DNA from: Bordetella parapertussis
GTDB taxonomy: Bacteria > Pseudomonadota > Gammaproteobacteria > Burkholderiales > SG8-41
Direction: 5' to 3'
Length of the DNA: 39,951 bases
Assembly: GCA_945885345.1 (NCBI GenBank)
Contig: CAMCYP010000033.1
Location: 1-39,951 of the forward strand
In this document: positions 1 through 8,335 of the stretch, in pieces
How the letters are laid out: every line of letters begins with the position of its first letter
How positions within the stretch are numbered: position 1 is the stretch's first letter
The notes under the pieces: generated by a model
The model's database searches: none
What the model saw: the letters and a program-made list of their open reading frames with translations, nothing else
What the model was told of the DNA's origin: nothing
Program-made: the position numbers and the translations under genes

Positions 1-174
1 GAGTACGCGCGCAGCCTCGACATCAAACGGGTGCCGACGCTGATCGTGTTTGATGCCGACGGCCAGCGCGTCGCTCCGCCGATCACCGGTTTGCTGGCCG
101 ACGATTTTTACCGGCTGTACATCGAACAGGGAATTGAAGCAGGGCTGAACCGCATGCGCCCGCGCGGGCGCTGA
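1..174 (+). CDS. Thioredoxin-fold protein, C-terminal fragment (5' end outside window)
   Basis: The frame is open from base 1 and stops at TGA 172-174, giving the last 57 residues of a protein whose start lies off the window. The segment RVPTLIVFDADGQ has the cis-proline strand (VPT) and following beta strand typical of thioredoxin-like proteins, and the tail is helical with an Arg-rich end. The CxxC active site would lie upstream, so I cannot say whether it is a reductase, a DsbE/SoxW-like periplasmic protein or a non-redox thioredoxin fold. It converges on the response regulator gene, with 31 bases between the stop codons. The fold is fairly sure; the function is unknown. Confidence 0.6.
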   Translation, partial: EYARSLDIKRVPTLIVFDADGQRVAPPITGLLADDFYRLYIEQGIEAGLNRMRPRGR

Positions 175-205
175 TCCACAAAATTGCGGATTTAAGCCCT
201 CAACT

Positions 206-964
206 TCAGCGGGCAAGCTCGCGTACGATGTGCTGCTGGCGGCGGCTCACCGCGATGCGTTCTTCGAGTCCGGCCAGCACCACCTGCCACGGCCCTTCAC
301 CGGACTCAGCACCCACCCGTTCGAACCCGCGGATTGCAGCACGCGCCACCAGGCAATTGCGGTGCACGCGCACAAAGCGTTCCGCAAACTCCTGTTCCAG
401 CTGGATCAGCGATTCCTCAATCAGGTACTCACGGCTGGCGGTACGCACCGTGATGTATTTAAGCTCGGCGCGCAGGAACAGGATGTCCTCCACCGGGATC
501 AGGTGCACCCGTCCGCGTTCGGCCACACTGAGGCAGGCGCGCGGCGCCTGCTGCAATTCACGCAGGATCCCGGGATCAAGCGCGGAGATTTGCGCAACCC
601 GCGACAACGCCTCCTGCAGCCGCGACGCCTTGATCGGTTTCAGCAGGTAATCGACCACGTGCAATTCAAAGGCCTGGATCGCATAGGCATCGTATGCCGT
701 GGTGAAAATCACCGCCGGCGGTGGCTGCAGCTGCTGCAGGTGCCGCGCCACCTCGATGCCGTCCATGCCGGGCATGCGCACGTCGAGCAGCGCCACATCC
801 ACGCCGCCCGCTTCGGCAATCTGCAGCGCATCACGTCCGTTGGCGGCCTCACCGGCAACCACCACGGGCAGTTCGGCATTGACGTCGGCCAGCAGGTCGC
901 GCATGCGGCTGCGCGCCGGCGCCTCGTCATCGACGATCAATACGCGACGCGGTGCGATAGTCAC
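206..964 (-). CDS. algR: LytTR-family response regulator (AlgR type)
   Basis: A 252-residue DNA-binding response regulator. The receiver domain spans about residues 6-125. It has the acidic VDDE patch, Asp61 in ALLDVRMPG as phospho-acceptor and Lys109 in LLKPI. A LytTR DNA-binding domain follows (about 143-250, with FVRVHRNCLVA and the C-terminal AVSRRQ strand), as in AlgR, LytR and AgrA. It lies 33 bases downstream of the sensor kinase gene on the same strand, so the two probably form one operon. The kinase-regulator-argH arrangement matches the algZ/algR-argH locus of pseudomonads and many betaproteobacteria. There algR is usually followed by hemC; here a thioredoxin-like gene in the opposite direction follows. 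The symbol is by family and synteny; target genes cannot be read from sequence. Confidence 0.85.
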   Translation of the reverse strand: MTIAPRRVLIVDDEAPARSRMRDLLADVNAELPVVVAGEAANGRDALQIAEAGGVDVALLDVRMPGMDGIEVARHLQQLQPPPAVIFTTAYDAYAIQAFELHVVDYLLKPIKASRLQEALSRVAQISALDPGILRELQQAPRACLSVAERGRVHLIPVEDILFLRAELKYITVRTASREYLIEESLIQLEQEFAERFVRVHRNCLVARAAIRGFERVGAESGEGPWQVVLAGLEERIAVSRRQQHIVRELAR

Positions 965-997
965 GGCGCCATGCTCCTCATTCTCCCCATTCGGCCC

Positions 998-2011
998 TCA
1001 CTGCGCCTTCAGGTACGGCATGACCATGCGCACCTCAAAGGTGTTTTCGCCGATCTGCGTCGTCAGTTCCGCGGCAACGTCAAAATGCAGCTGCAGACGT
1101 TCGCGGATGTTGGCCAGCGCCATCTTGTTGCCGACATGGTGGTCCCCGGTCAAGCGGTACGGGTTGCGCAGCACCACGTGCAGCCGGTCGCGAGCGACAT
1201 GAATGGTGATGCTCACCACACCGGGCGTTTCAGCGGGCTCGATGCCGTGATACACCGCGTTCTCCAGCAAGGGCTGCAGTGCCAGCGACGGCACCAGCGC
1301 ATCCGGCGGCATCATTTCGATATGCCACTCCACCTGCAGGCGCTCGCCCAGCCGCAACTGCTCCAGCTCCAGATACTGGCGGCACAGCTCGATTTCCTGC
1401 GAAATCGGCGTCAGCTGGCGGTTATCGGCCATCAGCGCGCGGAACAACCCGGCCAAATCTTCCAGCGCCGCCTCGGCACGCCGCGGTTCCTGGCGCACCA
1501 GCGACAACACGGCGTTGATGCTGTTGAACAGGAAATGCGGGCGGATGCGCGCCTGCAGCGCCTGCAGCCGCGCCTCCGCCAGCGCCGGCGACAAGGCGCG
1601 CCCGCGCAGGTCAAAATACCCCAGCAGCATGCCGGTGGACAGCGCGACGACGAACAGCCAGCGCGGCAGGGAATGGATTTCGACAAAAAACAGTCCGCTG
1701 GTGGCGAAATGCAATGCGGTGGTCAGTGCCAGTTCAATCACCACGATGGCGATGATCGCCATCGCGTACGGCAGCCGGCGCAACCCGTCGCCCACTGCGG
1801 CCAGCACCAGCAGGCTGAGGATCAGCAGCGGCTCGACCAGCGCGGCATTTTCCGTGAACTGCGCGGGCCATGCACGCACCGTCGGCACCTGCAGCAAGGC
1901 CGCGAGCAGCGCAATGCCGTTCACGATCAGCACGATGCGCAGCAGGATTCCAAAATTACGGAAGTCCGGCAGGGGGCCGGTGTTGGCAATATGATTTATA
2001 CTCTGCGCCAT
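998..2011 (-). CDS. algZ: Membrane sensor histidine kinase, LytS/AlgZ type
   Basis: A 337-residue protein with four or five hydrophobic segments in residues 20-130 and a His_kinase (LytS-type) domain. The phospho-acceptor motif is RPHFLFNSIN with His159, and the ATP-binding N-box is LQPLLENAVYHG near residue 248. The glycine-rich G-box is replaced by GNKMALANIRERL, a variant I associate with AlgZ-like kinases, so classical autokinase strength is uncertain. It is the promoter-proximal partner of the LytTR regulator and is divergent from argH, with 67 bases between the two start codons. There is no periplasmic sensor domain of note, so it presumably senses through its membrane segments. Family is confident; the signal is unknown. 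Confidence 0.85.
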   Translation of the reverse strand: MAQSINHIANTGPLPDFRNFGILLRIVLIVNGIALLAALLQVPTVRAWPAQFTENAALVEPLLILSLLVLAAVGDGLRRLPYAMAIIAIVVIELALTTALHFATSGLFFVEIHSLPRWLFVVALSTGMLLGYFDLRGRALSPALAEARLQALQARIRPHFLFNSINAVLSLVRQEPRRAEAALEDLAGLFRALMADNRQLTPISQEIELCRQYLELEQLRLGERLQVEWHIEMMPPDALVPSLALQPLLENAVYHGIEPAETPGVVSITIHVARDRLHVVLRNPYRLTGDHHVGNKMALANIRERLQLHFDVAAELTTQIGENTFEVRMVMPYLKAQ

Positions 2012-2043
2012 GGCAGTTTCATTCTAGCAGGGCCGTAAAAAGC

Positions 2044-2061
2044 TTCTGTAAATTCTGTAAA
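2044..2061. repeat. Tandem 9-bp direct repeat in the argH/algZ divergent promoter
   Basis: TTCTGTAAA occurs twice head to tail, and a third GTAAA lies at about 2035-2039. The repeat sits in the 67-base gap between the divergent starts of the sensor kinase and argH, only 17 bases from the argH start. It is AT-rich against a GC-rich background and could be a regulator site or part of a promoter. I do not recognise a regulator for it. Confidence 0.45.
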
Positions 2062-2078
2062 AATCGCTGCAAACATCC

Positions 2079-3506
2079 ATGTCGGCAAAAGACAAAACAA
2101 CGGACAAAACAAAAAACGGCGCGAAGCCGAACGCCACCAAAGCGTGGTCGGGGCGTTTCAGCGAGCCGGTTGACGACCTGGTCAAGCGTTTCACTGCATC
2201 CGTCGGTTTTGACCAGCGGCTGGCGGAATTCGATATCCAGGGCTCGGTGGCGCATGCGCGCATGCTGCATGCCGTCGGCATCCTGGCTGCGGCCGACCTC
2301 GAGGCCATCGAAAAAGGGCTGGCCGCCATCGGCGATGAAATCCGCGCCGGCACTTTCCCGTGGTCCGTCGATCTCGAGGATGTGCATCTCAATATCGAGC
2401 GCCGCCTGACCGACATGGTCGGCGATGCCGGCAAACGGCTGCACACCGGGCGCTCGCGCAATGACCAGGTGGCCACTGACGTGCGGCTGTACCTGCGTGC
2501 AGCCATCGATCACGTGCAGACCCTGATCAAGGGCCTGCAGCGGGCGCTGCTCGACCTCGCCGAAAACCATGCCGATACGGTGATGCCGGGCTTCACCCAC
2601 CTGCAGGTGGCGCAACCGGTGTCGTTTGCCCATCACCTGCTCGCCTATTTCGAAATGTTGTCGCGCGACGCACAGCGTTTTGCCGACTGCCGCAAACGTG
2701 TCAACCGGCTGCCGCTGGGTGCGGCGGCACTGGCCGGCACCTCGTTTCCGATCGACCGCCAGATGGTGGCCAAGGAACTGGGTTTCGACGGCGTCTGCGA
2801 AAACTCGCTGGATGCCGTGTCCGACCGCGACTTTGCGATTGAATTCGTCGCTGCCGGCGCATTGGTGATGACCCATCTGTCGCGCTTCAGCGAAGAACTG
2901 ATCCTGTGGATGAGCCCGCGTTTCGGCTTCATCGACATCGCCGACCGTTACTGCACCGGTTCGTCGATCATGCCGCAGAAAAAAAATCCCGATGTCGCGG
3001 AACTGGTGCGCGGCAAGACCGGTCGAGTCAACGGCCATCTAGTTGCACTGCTTACCCTGATGAAGGGCCAGCCGCTGGCGTACAACAAGGACAACCAGGA
3101 AGACAAGGAACCGCTGCTCGACACCGTCGATACGCTGATGATGAGCCTCGCGGTGTTCGCCGGCATGGTCGGTGGCATCACTGTCAACGTCGACAAGATG
3201 CGCGCAGCCGCCCGCGAAGGGTATGCCACGGCGACCGACCTCGCCGACTACCTGGTGAAAAAGGGCCTGCCCTTCCGCGAGGCCCATGAAGCCGTGGCGC
3301 AGGCGGTGCGTTTCGCCGAAACACGCGGCTGCGATCTGGCCGAACTGTCGCTCGAAGACCTGCGACAATTTTCAAAACTGATCGCAGCCGATGCGTTTGA
3401 CGCGCTGACGCTGGAAGGTTCGATGAAAAGCCGCAGCCACATCGGCGGCACTGCCCCGGCACGCGTCAAGGCGGCGATCGCCAAGGCGCGCAAGACCCTG
3501 GCCTGA
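2079..3506 (+). CDS. argH: Argininosuccinate lyase
   Basis: A 475-residue cytosolic enzyme that splits argininosuccinate into arginine and fumarate, the last step of arginine synthesis. It carries the fumarase/aspartase superfamily signature [12 protein letters not shown] near residue 300, whose flexible serine loop holds the catalytic Ser. It also has the substrate-binding HTGRSRNDQ and the TxxQxAQP-like [10 protein letters not shown] segments. Length is close to the usual 460-470, with a Lys/Thr-rich N-terminal tail of about 20 residues. The ATG at 2079 lacks a strong Shine-Dalgarno; the next in-frame Met is well inside the conserved domain. It is divergent from the AlgZ/AlgR-type pair, a conserved neighbourhood. 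Assignment is very sure. Confidence 0.97.
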   Translation: MSAKDKTTDKTKNGAKPNATKAWSGRFSEPVDDLVKRFTASVGFDQRLAEFDIQGSVAHARMLHAVGILAAADLEAIEKGLAAIGDEIRAGTFPWSVDLEDVHLNIERRLTDMVGDAGKRLHTGRSRNDQVATDVRLYLRAAIDHVQTLIKGLQRALLDLAENHADTVMPGFTHLQVAQPVSFAHHLLAYFEMLSRDAQRFADCRKRVNRLPLGAAALAGTSFPIDRQMVAKELGFDGVCENSLDAVSDRDFAIEFVAAGALVMTHLSRFSEELILWMSPRFGFIDIADRYCTGSSIMPQKKNPDVAELVRGKTGRVNGHLVALLTLMKGQPLAYNKDNQEDKEPLLDTVDTLMMSLAVFAGMVGGITVNVDKMRAAAREGYATATDLADYLVKKGLPFREAHEAVAQAVRFAETRGCDLAELSLEDLRQFSKLIAADAFDALTLEGSMKSRSHIGGTAPARVKAAIAKARKTLA

Positions 3507-3563
3507 TCTTTCCGGCGCGGGGCGCCAACCACCTGCACCAGCCGCGCCGGCCTATCGGCCGCG

Positions 3564-3580
3564 CTTAATGTTGCCTTAAT
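3564..3580 (+). promoter_or_regulatory. PmrA/QseB-type response-regulator box (CTTAAT-N5-CTTAAT)
   Basis: The sequence reads CTTAATGTTGCCTTAAT, two perfect CTTAAT hexamers separated by five bases. This matches the recalled consensus for PmrA/BasR-group OmpR regulators. It lies 46 bases ahead of the first gene of the cytochrome operon, whose fourth and fifth genes encode a QseB/PmrA-like regulator and kinase. The position suits activation from a -35-adjacent site. Autoregulation of the operon by its own regulator is the natural inference; it has not been shown. Confidence 0.65.
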
Positions 3581-3626
3581 TCCGGGATCGCACACTGCAT
3601 CCGTCTAAACCACGGAGAAGACGATC

Positions 3627-4052
3627 ATGCATGCCCGGTTTCGTTTCCACATCGCAGCCTTTGCGATTGTCTGTGCATTTGCCGGCGGCAGCGCTTTAGC
3701 CGCATCCCCCGCCGATATGCGCAAAGATTTTGAAACGGCGGCTAAAACCGCGACACCCGGCTTCTCCGGCCTGTCGGCTGCGCGCGGTGAACAGTTCTTC
3801 AAAACGACCCACGGCAGGGACTGGAGCTGCGCGACCTGCCATGGCGCGCGCCCCGTTAACGACGGAAAACACGTAGTGACCGGAAAGGTCATCTCGCCAC
3901 TGGCCCCCGCCGCCGACAACAACCGTTTCACCGATCCGGCCAAGACCGAGAAATGGTTCAAGCGCAACTGCAACGACGTCCTTGGGCGCGGATGCACTGC
4001 CGCCGAGAAAGGCGATGTCCTCGAATATCTGCTGACTTTGAACAAAGGGTAA
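3627..4052 (+). CDS. shp: SHP-type monoheme cytochrome c (DUF1924)
   Basis: A 141-residue exported c-type cytochrome. A signal peptide covers about residues 1-25 (cleavage near ALA-AS), and a single heme motif CATCH lies at 68-72. The C-terminal half resembles Rhodobacter sphaeroides heme protein SHP: the TGK.I.PLAP stretch, FTD..K.EKW, then RNCN. In SHP the Asn of RNCN is the unusual sixth heme ligand, released on ligand binding; the equivalent here is Asn114. Cys115 and Cys123 could form the disulfide reported for that family. SHP binds oxygen and nitric oxide and is reduced by a diheme cytochrome, which is the next gene (4-base gap). Homology is confident; the physiological ligand is not known from sequence. 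Confidence 0.85.
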   Translation: MHARFRFHIAAFAIVCAFAGGSALAASPADMRKDFETAAKTATPGFSGLSAARGEQFFKTTHGRDWSCATCHGARPVNDGKHVVTGKVISPLAPAADNNRFTDPAKTEKWFKRNCNDVLGRGCTAAEKGDVLEYLLTLNKG

Positions 4053-4056
4053 TGTC

Positions 4057-4521
4057 ATGAAATCACAATTCCCGACTCTGTTGATGGCGCTACTGGCATG
4101 TGGCCTAGCAATTCCGGGCGCAGCGCCCGCCGACGACGTGTTTGCCGGCACCAATGCCAAATGGAAAACCGAATGCGGGTCGTGCCATATCGCCTACCCG
4201 CCGCAATTGCTGCCCGCAACATCATGGCAACGGCTGATGAAGGGGCTCGACCGCCACTTCAACACCGACGCTTCGGTGGATGCGGCCTCCGCTGTGGAAA
4301 TCGGCGCATTCCTTGAAAAATACGCCGGCGGCAAACGCGGTGTCGCCGGTGAAACCACGCTGCGTGTCACCGAGACCGCGTGGTTCCAGCGCGAGCACCG
4401 CAAGGTTGATGCTGCAACCTGGAAAAATCCCAAGGTCAAATCCGCCGCAAACTGCGCAGCGTGTCACACCGGCGCCGAGGCCGGTGATTATCGCGAACGC
4501 GGCATCAGCATCCCGCAATAA
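4057..4521 (+). CDS. dhc: Diheme cytochrome c (DHC)
   Basis: A 154-residue periplasmic cytochrome with a signal peptide (about 1-25, ending AAPA-DD) and two heme motifs, CGSCH at 40-44 and CAACH at 133-137. Length and spacing fit the DHC family, which donates electrons to SHP. The conserved SCHIAYPP, LPATSW and FLEKYA segments after the first heme are typical. It sits between the SHP-like gene and a membrane cytochrome b. The likely electron path is therefore quinol pool, cytochrome b, DHC, SHP. The reading is well supported by motif and context. Confidence 0.85.
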   Translation: MKSQFPTLLMALLACGLAIPGAAPADDVFAGTNAKWKTECGSCHIAYPPQLLPATSWQRLMKGLDRHFNTDASVDAASAVEIGAFLEKYAGGKRGVAGETTLRVTETAWFQREHRKVDAATWKNPKVKSAANCAACHTGAEAGDYRERGISIPQ

Positions 4522-4527
4522 GAGACT

Positions 4528-5217
4528 ATGATGAATCAGAAACGCATACTGGTCTGGGATCTGCCCACCCGCGTTTTTCACTGGCTGCTGGCTGGCTGCT
4601 TCGTCGGCGCATATGCCAGCGGTGACTCCGAACGCTGGCGCGACATTCACATCATGCTTGGTTACACCATGGTCATACTGATCGGGTTCCGGCTGCTGTG
4701 GGGTGTGATTGGCACGCGTTATGCACGTTTCGCATCGTTCGCGTTCGGCCCTGGGAGTGTCGCCGCCTATCTGAAGACGCTGCTGTCAGCAACGCCCGAA
4801 CATCATGTCGGACACAATCCCGCAGGTAGCTGGGCAATCTACCTTCTCCTCGGCTTGACGCTGGTGGTCGGGCTGACCGGCTATGCAGCACAAAGCGGAC
4901 TGGGCGGCGAATGGCTCGCGGAATTTCATGAGGGCGCCGCCACGGCGATGTTCGCTGTCGTACTGACGCACATCGCCGGCGTGATTGCCAGCAGCCTGCG
5001 CCACGGCGAAAACCTCCTTGCCGGCATGCTTACCGGCCGCAAGAACGGCGAACCGGGTGACAGTATCCGCAAACCCCATCGCATTGTTGCGGTCATGCTT
5101 CTCGCCGCGGTGATCGGGTTCTGGGTCTTCGGAAAACAGTACGTGATGCCGGCGGATACCGCCGTAGTTGCGCAGCAGGGCGATTCCGGACATGAGAACG
5201 GTCGCGGGAGACGCTAG
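4528..5217 (+). CDS. Membrane cytochrome b561-like protein
   Basis: A 229-residue integral membrane protein of the Ni/Fe-hydrogenase-type cytochrome b561 family, with about four core helices (near 15-30, 43-60, 100-120 and 135-155) and a further helix near 183-202. Candidate heme-b ligands are His18 (TRVFHWLL), the His of RDIHIMLG, and the histidines in EFHEG and VLTHIAG. It probably takes electrons from quinol and passes them to the diheme cytochrome encoded just upstream (6-base gap). The short, hydrophilic, Gly/Arg-rich tail is not conserved-looking. It ends 9 bases before the response regulator gene, so the redox and regulatory parts appear co-transcribed. Confidence 0.85.
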   Translation: MMNQKRILVWDLPTRVFHWLLAGCFVGAYASGDSERWRDIHIMLGYTMVILIGFRLLWGVIGTRYARFASFAFGPGSVAAYLKTLLSATPEHHVGHNPAGSWAIYLLLGLTLVVGLTGYAAQSGLGGEWLAEFHEGAATAMFAVVLTHIAGVIASSLRHGENLLAGMLTGRKNGEPGDSIRKPHRIVAVMLLAAVIGFWVFGKQYVMPADTAVVAQQGDSGHENGRGRR

Positions 5218-5226
5218 ACTCGCCTC

Positions 5227-5901
5227 ATGCGCATATTATTGGTCGAAGACGACGCATTGCTGGGTGACGGTGTTGAAGCCGGCCTTAAACAGGCCGGTTA
5301 TGCCGTCGACTGGGTGCGCGACGGGGTGGCCGCGGAACTGGCGTTGCAAAATAGCGGTTACGCCGTCGTCGTTCTGGATCTCGGACTGCCGCGCAAGTCG
5401 GGGCTGGACGTACTCTCCCAGGCACGTCGCGCCGGTAACCGGGTACCGGTACTGATTCTGACCGCTCGCGATACGGTCAATGACCGCGTTAAAGGGCTTG
5501 ATGCCGGCGCCGACGATTACTTGGTCAAGCCGTTTGATCTGCATGAACTGACCGCGCGCGTGCGCGCACTGATCCGCCGAGCCCACGATGCCCCGTCACC
5601 AGTGCTGCAGACCGCCAGTATTACGCTTGATCCCGCCGCACGTACCGTGAACTACCTCGGTAAGGTGCTCGACCTGCCGGCCCGCGAATTCGGACTGCTG
5701 CATGCATTGCTGCTCAACACCGGCCGCGTACTCTCCCGGGAACAACTGGGAGATGCGCTGTACGGCTGGGGCGAAGAGGTCGAAAGCAATGCCATTGATG
5801 TCCACATTCATCACCTGCGGCGCAAGCTGGCAGCGAATGCCATTCTTACCGTGCGTGGCGTCGGCTACATGATTCCGAAGGACATCCATGGCAAAGCCTG
5901 A
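5227..5901 (+). CDS. OmpR-family response regulator (QseB/PmrA-like)
   Basis: A 224-residue two-component regulator. The receiver domain (1-115) has the acidic pair in VEDD, phospho-acceptor Asp51 in VVLDLGLP and Lys101 in LVKPF. A winged-helix trans_reg_C domain follows (about 130-218, with LPAREF and VRGVGYM). The overall pattern (MRILLVEDD, ADDYLVKPFDL, DVHIHHLRRKL) is that of QseB/PmrA. It overlaps the kinase gene by 14 bases, so translation is coupled. The perfect CTTAAT-N5-CTTAAT box at 3564-3580 ahead of the operon is the site this subfamily is known to bind. It therefore probably controls its own cytochrome operon. Confidence 0.9.
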   Translation: MRILLVEDDALLGDGVEAGLKQAGYAVDWVRDGVAAELALQNSGYAVVVLDLGLPRKSGLDVLSQARRAGNRVPVLILTARDTVNDRVKGLDAGADDYLVKPFDLHELTARVRALIRRAHDAPSPVLQTASITLDPAARTVNYLGKVLDLPAREFGLLHALLLNTGRVLSREQLGDALYGWGEEVESNAIDVHIHHLRRKLAANAILTVRGVGYMIPKDIHGKA

Positions 5902-7240
5902 TTTTTCGCTGAAGCGGCGTCTGGTGATCATGCTCCTGGCCGTCATCGCCGTGACATGGTCGGCCATCGTCGCTTACAGCTATTTCGACATCCGCCATGA
6001 AAGCGAGGAGTTGCTGGACGCCCACCTTGCGCAGTCCGCGGCACTGATCCTCTCCCAGACCGATCAGGGCTTCGAGGAAATCGAGATTGAACACGCGCCG
6101 CAATTCAAGGAAAACCAACGCGTCGCCTTCCAGTTATGGGAGCACGGGCGAAAACTTCGCCTGCATTCGAGCAATGCGCCGAACAATCTGTTTTCAGGAA
6201 CAATGACCGGATTCAGCGATGTTGTCATCGATGGTCGGGGATGGCGGGTTTTCAGCGCATGGACACGCGATCACAAATACCTTGTCCAGGTCGCCGAGCG
6301 TGACGATTCCCGTCATGACATCACGCATGCCATGACGCGCAACCTGCTGCTGCCGCTGACTTTTGCCCTGCCTTTGCTGGGGCTGCTGGTCTGGCTGACA
6401 GTGTCACATGCCCTCTATCCGCTGGCCAGACTGGGCAGGGATGTTGCCCGGCGGGAAGCGGATAACCTGGAGCTGCTTGACCTGAATGGCGCCCCGGCGG
6501 AAATCATGCCACTGATCGACAATCTGAATTCACTGTTCTCGCGCGTCGAACAACTCATCGCTCATGAACGCCGCTTCACTGCGGATGCCGCGCACGAGTT
6601 GCGCACTCCTCTGGCGGTGCTGATGACACAGGCTCAGGTCGCTCGCGCAGCAACTGCGGATGCGGAACGCAATCGTGCACTGGACAATGTAATCACCGGT
6701 TGCACACGCGCTGCTCGCCTGGTTGAACAGATGCTGACACTGGCGCGACTCGACCCTCAGAACGCGCTTGGAGAGAGCGCGATTTTCGATCTTCACATAC
6801 TGGCGAAAACCGTCATTGCTGATATTGCGCCATCCGCCTTCGACAGAGGCGTCGAAATCGAACTCGGGACATCCGGTGAAACCTCCGTCTGGGGTAACAG
6901 CGATCTGATCCGGGTGGCGTTGCGCAACCTCGTCGACAATGCGGTGCGTTACAGCCCTCATGGCTCAACCGTACAGGTCACTGTTTCGCAAGCGGACGGC
7001 AATGCTCTGGTCAGAGTCATCGATCAAGGCTCCGGCCTTTCGCCCGATGAACTCAAGAAAGTCGGACAACGTTTTTATCGCGTCCTGGGCACCAACGTGA
7101 GCGGCAGCGGCCTCGGGCTTTCAATTGCCCGGCGGATCACGGAATTGCACAGGGGATCGCTCGTTTTGGGTACTGCGGATAGCGGTCACGGGCTGAAAGC
7201 CGCGCTGAGTTGGCCGGCAAACACAAAAAGTCGCGATTAA
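5888..7240 (+). CDS. Sensor histidine kinase (QseC/PmrB-like)
   Basis: A 450-residue inner-membrane kinase. An N-terminal membrane helix lies at about 12-32, a periplasmic region at about 33-150, and a second helix near 152-175. A HAMP-like linker follows, then a HisKA domain with His236 in DAAHELRTPL. The ATPase domain has N-box NLVDNAVRYSP and G-box GSGLGLSIARR. The periplasmic part contains VQVAERDD, the two-component sensor-kinase N-terminal type seen in QseC. It is the last gene of the cytochrome/two-component operon. Its stop shares the TTAA tetranucleotide (7237-7240) with the stop of the convergent LacI gene. The signal may be redox, metal or nitric oxide given the neighbours; this is a guess. 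Confidence 0.9.
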   Translation: MAKPDFSLKRRLVIMLLAVIAVTWSAIVAYSYFDIRHESEELLDAHLAQSAALILSQTDQGFEEIEIEHAPQFKENQRVAFQLWEHGRKLRLHSSNAPNNLFSGTMTGFSDVVIDGRGWRVFSAWTRDHKYLVQVAERDDSRHDITHAMTRNLLLPLTFALPLLGLLVWLTVSHALYPLARLGRDVARREADNLELLDLNGAPAEIMPLIDNLNSLFSRVEQLIAHERRFTADAAHELRTPLAVLMTQAQVARAATADAERNRALDNVITGCTRAARLVEQMLTLARLDPQNALGESAIFDLHILAKTVIADIAPSAFDRGVEIELGTSGETSVWGNSDLIRVALRNLVDNAVRYSPHGSTVQVTVSQADGNALVRVIDQGSGLSPDELKKVGQRFYRVLGTNVSGSGLGLSIARRITELHRGSLVLGTADSGHGLKAALSWPANTKSRD

Positions 7241-8268
7241 CCCGGATTTCCCGGCACGGCGGCGCTTTCGCGTACCACCAGTTCCGTCGGCAGCTTGCAG
7301 CGCAGATCCACGGCCTTGCCTTCCAGCCGCATCAGCAAGTGATTGGCGGCATACACACCGAGATCCGTTGTCGGAAAACGCACGGTGGTCAGCGCCGGCG
7401 TCATCAACGCGGCAATTTCCATGTCATCAAAACCGGTGATCGACACATCGCCCGGTACCGCCAGCCCCTGCACCTGGCATTCCGCGACGGCACCGATGGC
7501 CAGCACGTCATTGCCGCAGATCACCGCGGTCGGCCGCACGTGCCCCGCCATCAGTTCACGCAGCCCTTCGCGGCCCCCGGTATGCGTGTACGGTTTTTCC
7601 ACCACGCAATCCGCCCGTAGCGTGATGCCGCGCGCCGCCAATGCCTCGCGCACACCGGCAAGCCGTTCCTGCGCGCGTTCGTTGTGCGCGGTGATGCCGG
7701 AAACCATCGCAAAGCGGCGATGACCGAGGTCAAGCAGGTAATTGGTGACGCGCACTGCGGCGGCGCGGTTGTCGAAACCGACGCAGGGATGGTTGCCGCT
7801 TTCATCAAAAGCCCAGGTCAGCACGTACGGCACGGCATGGGCTTCGATCATGCGATAAATGTCAGGATGGTGCGTAGTGCCCAGCAGCACCAGACCATCA
7901 ACGCCGCGTTCGATCAGCGTACGCGTGACACGGGCTTCGATGTCAGCATCGAATTCATGGCTGGCCAGCAGCAACACATAACCAGCTGCGTCCACCGTGC
8001 GCTGCAGCGCGTGGATGGTGTTGGCAAAAATCGCGTTGTCCAGCGTCGGCACCACGGCACCGATGGTGTGTGTGCGTCGCGACGCCAGTGCGCGCGCCGC
8101 GCCATGCGCGACATATCCCAGGCTGCGTGCCGCCTGCTGCACCCGTTCCAGCGTACGCGCCTTGACCTTGTGCGGCAGCGTCAATGCACGCGACACCGTC
8201 GCCGTCGACACCTTGGCGAGTCGCGCCACGTCGGCGAGCCGGGCAGCCTTGTTGGACCGGGCTCTCAT
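7237..8268 (-). CDS. LacI-family transcriptional regulator
   Basis: A 343-residue repressor-type protein. The helix-turn-helix is at about 12-35 (LADVARLAKVSTATVSRAL). The hinge helix with the minor-groove Leu (ARALASRRT) follows near 60, then a periplasmic-binding-protein-like effector domain (70-335). The GntR/GalR-like layout suggests a small carbon-compound inducer. It lies downstream of xsc on the same strand but beyond a strong terminator (8291-8316), so it probably has its own promoter in the short gap. A CG-centred palindrome of the kind this family binds lies in the xsc divergent promoter at 10256-10271. Control of xsc by this protein is therefore a reasoned inference. Confidence 0.9.
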   Translation of the reverse strand: MRARSNKAARLADVARLAKVSTATVSRALTLPHKVKARTLERVQQAARSLGYVAHGAARALASRRTHTIGAVVPTLDNAIFANTIHALQRTVDAAGYVLLLASHEFDADIEARVTRTLIERGVDGLVLLGTTHHPDIYRMIEAHAVPYVLTWAFDESGNHPCVGFDNRAAAVRVTNYLLDLGHRRFAMVSGITAHNERAQERLAGVREALAARGITLRADCVVEKPYTHTGGREGLRELMAGHVRPTAVICGNDVLAIGAVAECQVQGLAVPGDVSITGFDDMEIAALMTPALTTVRFPTTDLGVYAANHLLMRLEGKAVDLRCKLPTELVVRESAAVPGNPG

Positions 8269-8290
8269 TGCAAATCAGCGAGCCCGGAGA

Positions 8291-8316
8291 AAAAAGCCGG
8301 CTGACGCCGGCTTTTT
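8291..8316 (-). terminator. Rho-independent terminator after xsc
   Basis: Perfect stem GCCGGC (8296-8301) / GCCGGC (8306-8311) with loop TGAC, flanked by AAAAA and TTTTT, so it could act in both directions. It starts 20 bases past the xsc stop on the minus strand and separates xsc from the LacI gene. The same stem sequence recurs at 14344-14365. Confidence 0.85.
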
Positions 8317-8335
8317 CCATGACGGCATGTGACGA

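Noticed and set aside
230..2038. Long open frame on the plus strand opposite the kinase/regulator pair
   Set aside because: It is rich in His, Arg and Gln with no domain pattern, as expected of a frame antisense to GC-rich genes; the minus-strand proteins have clear motifs.
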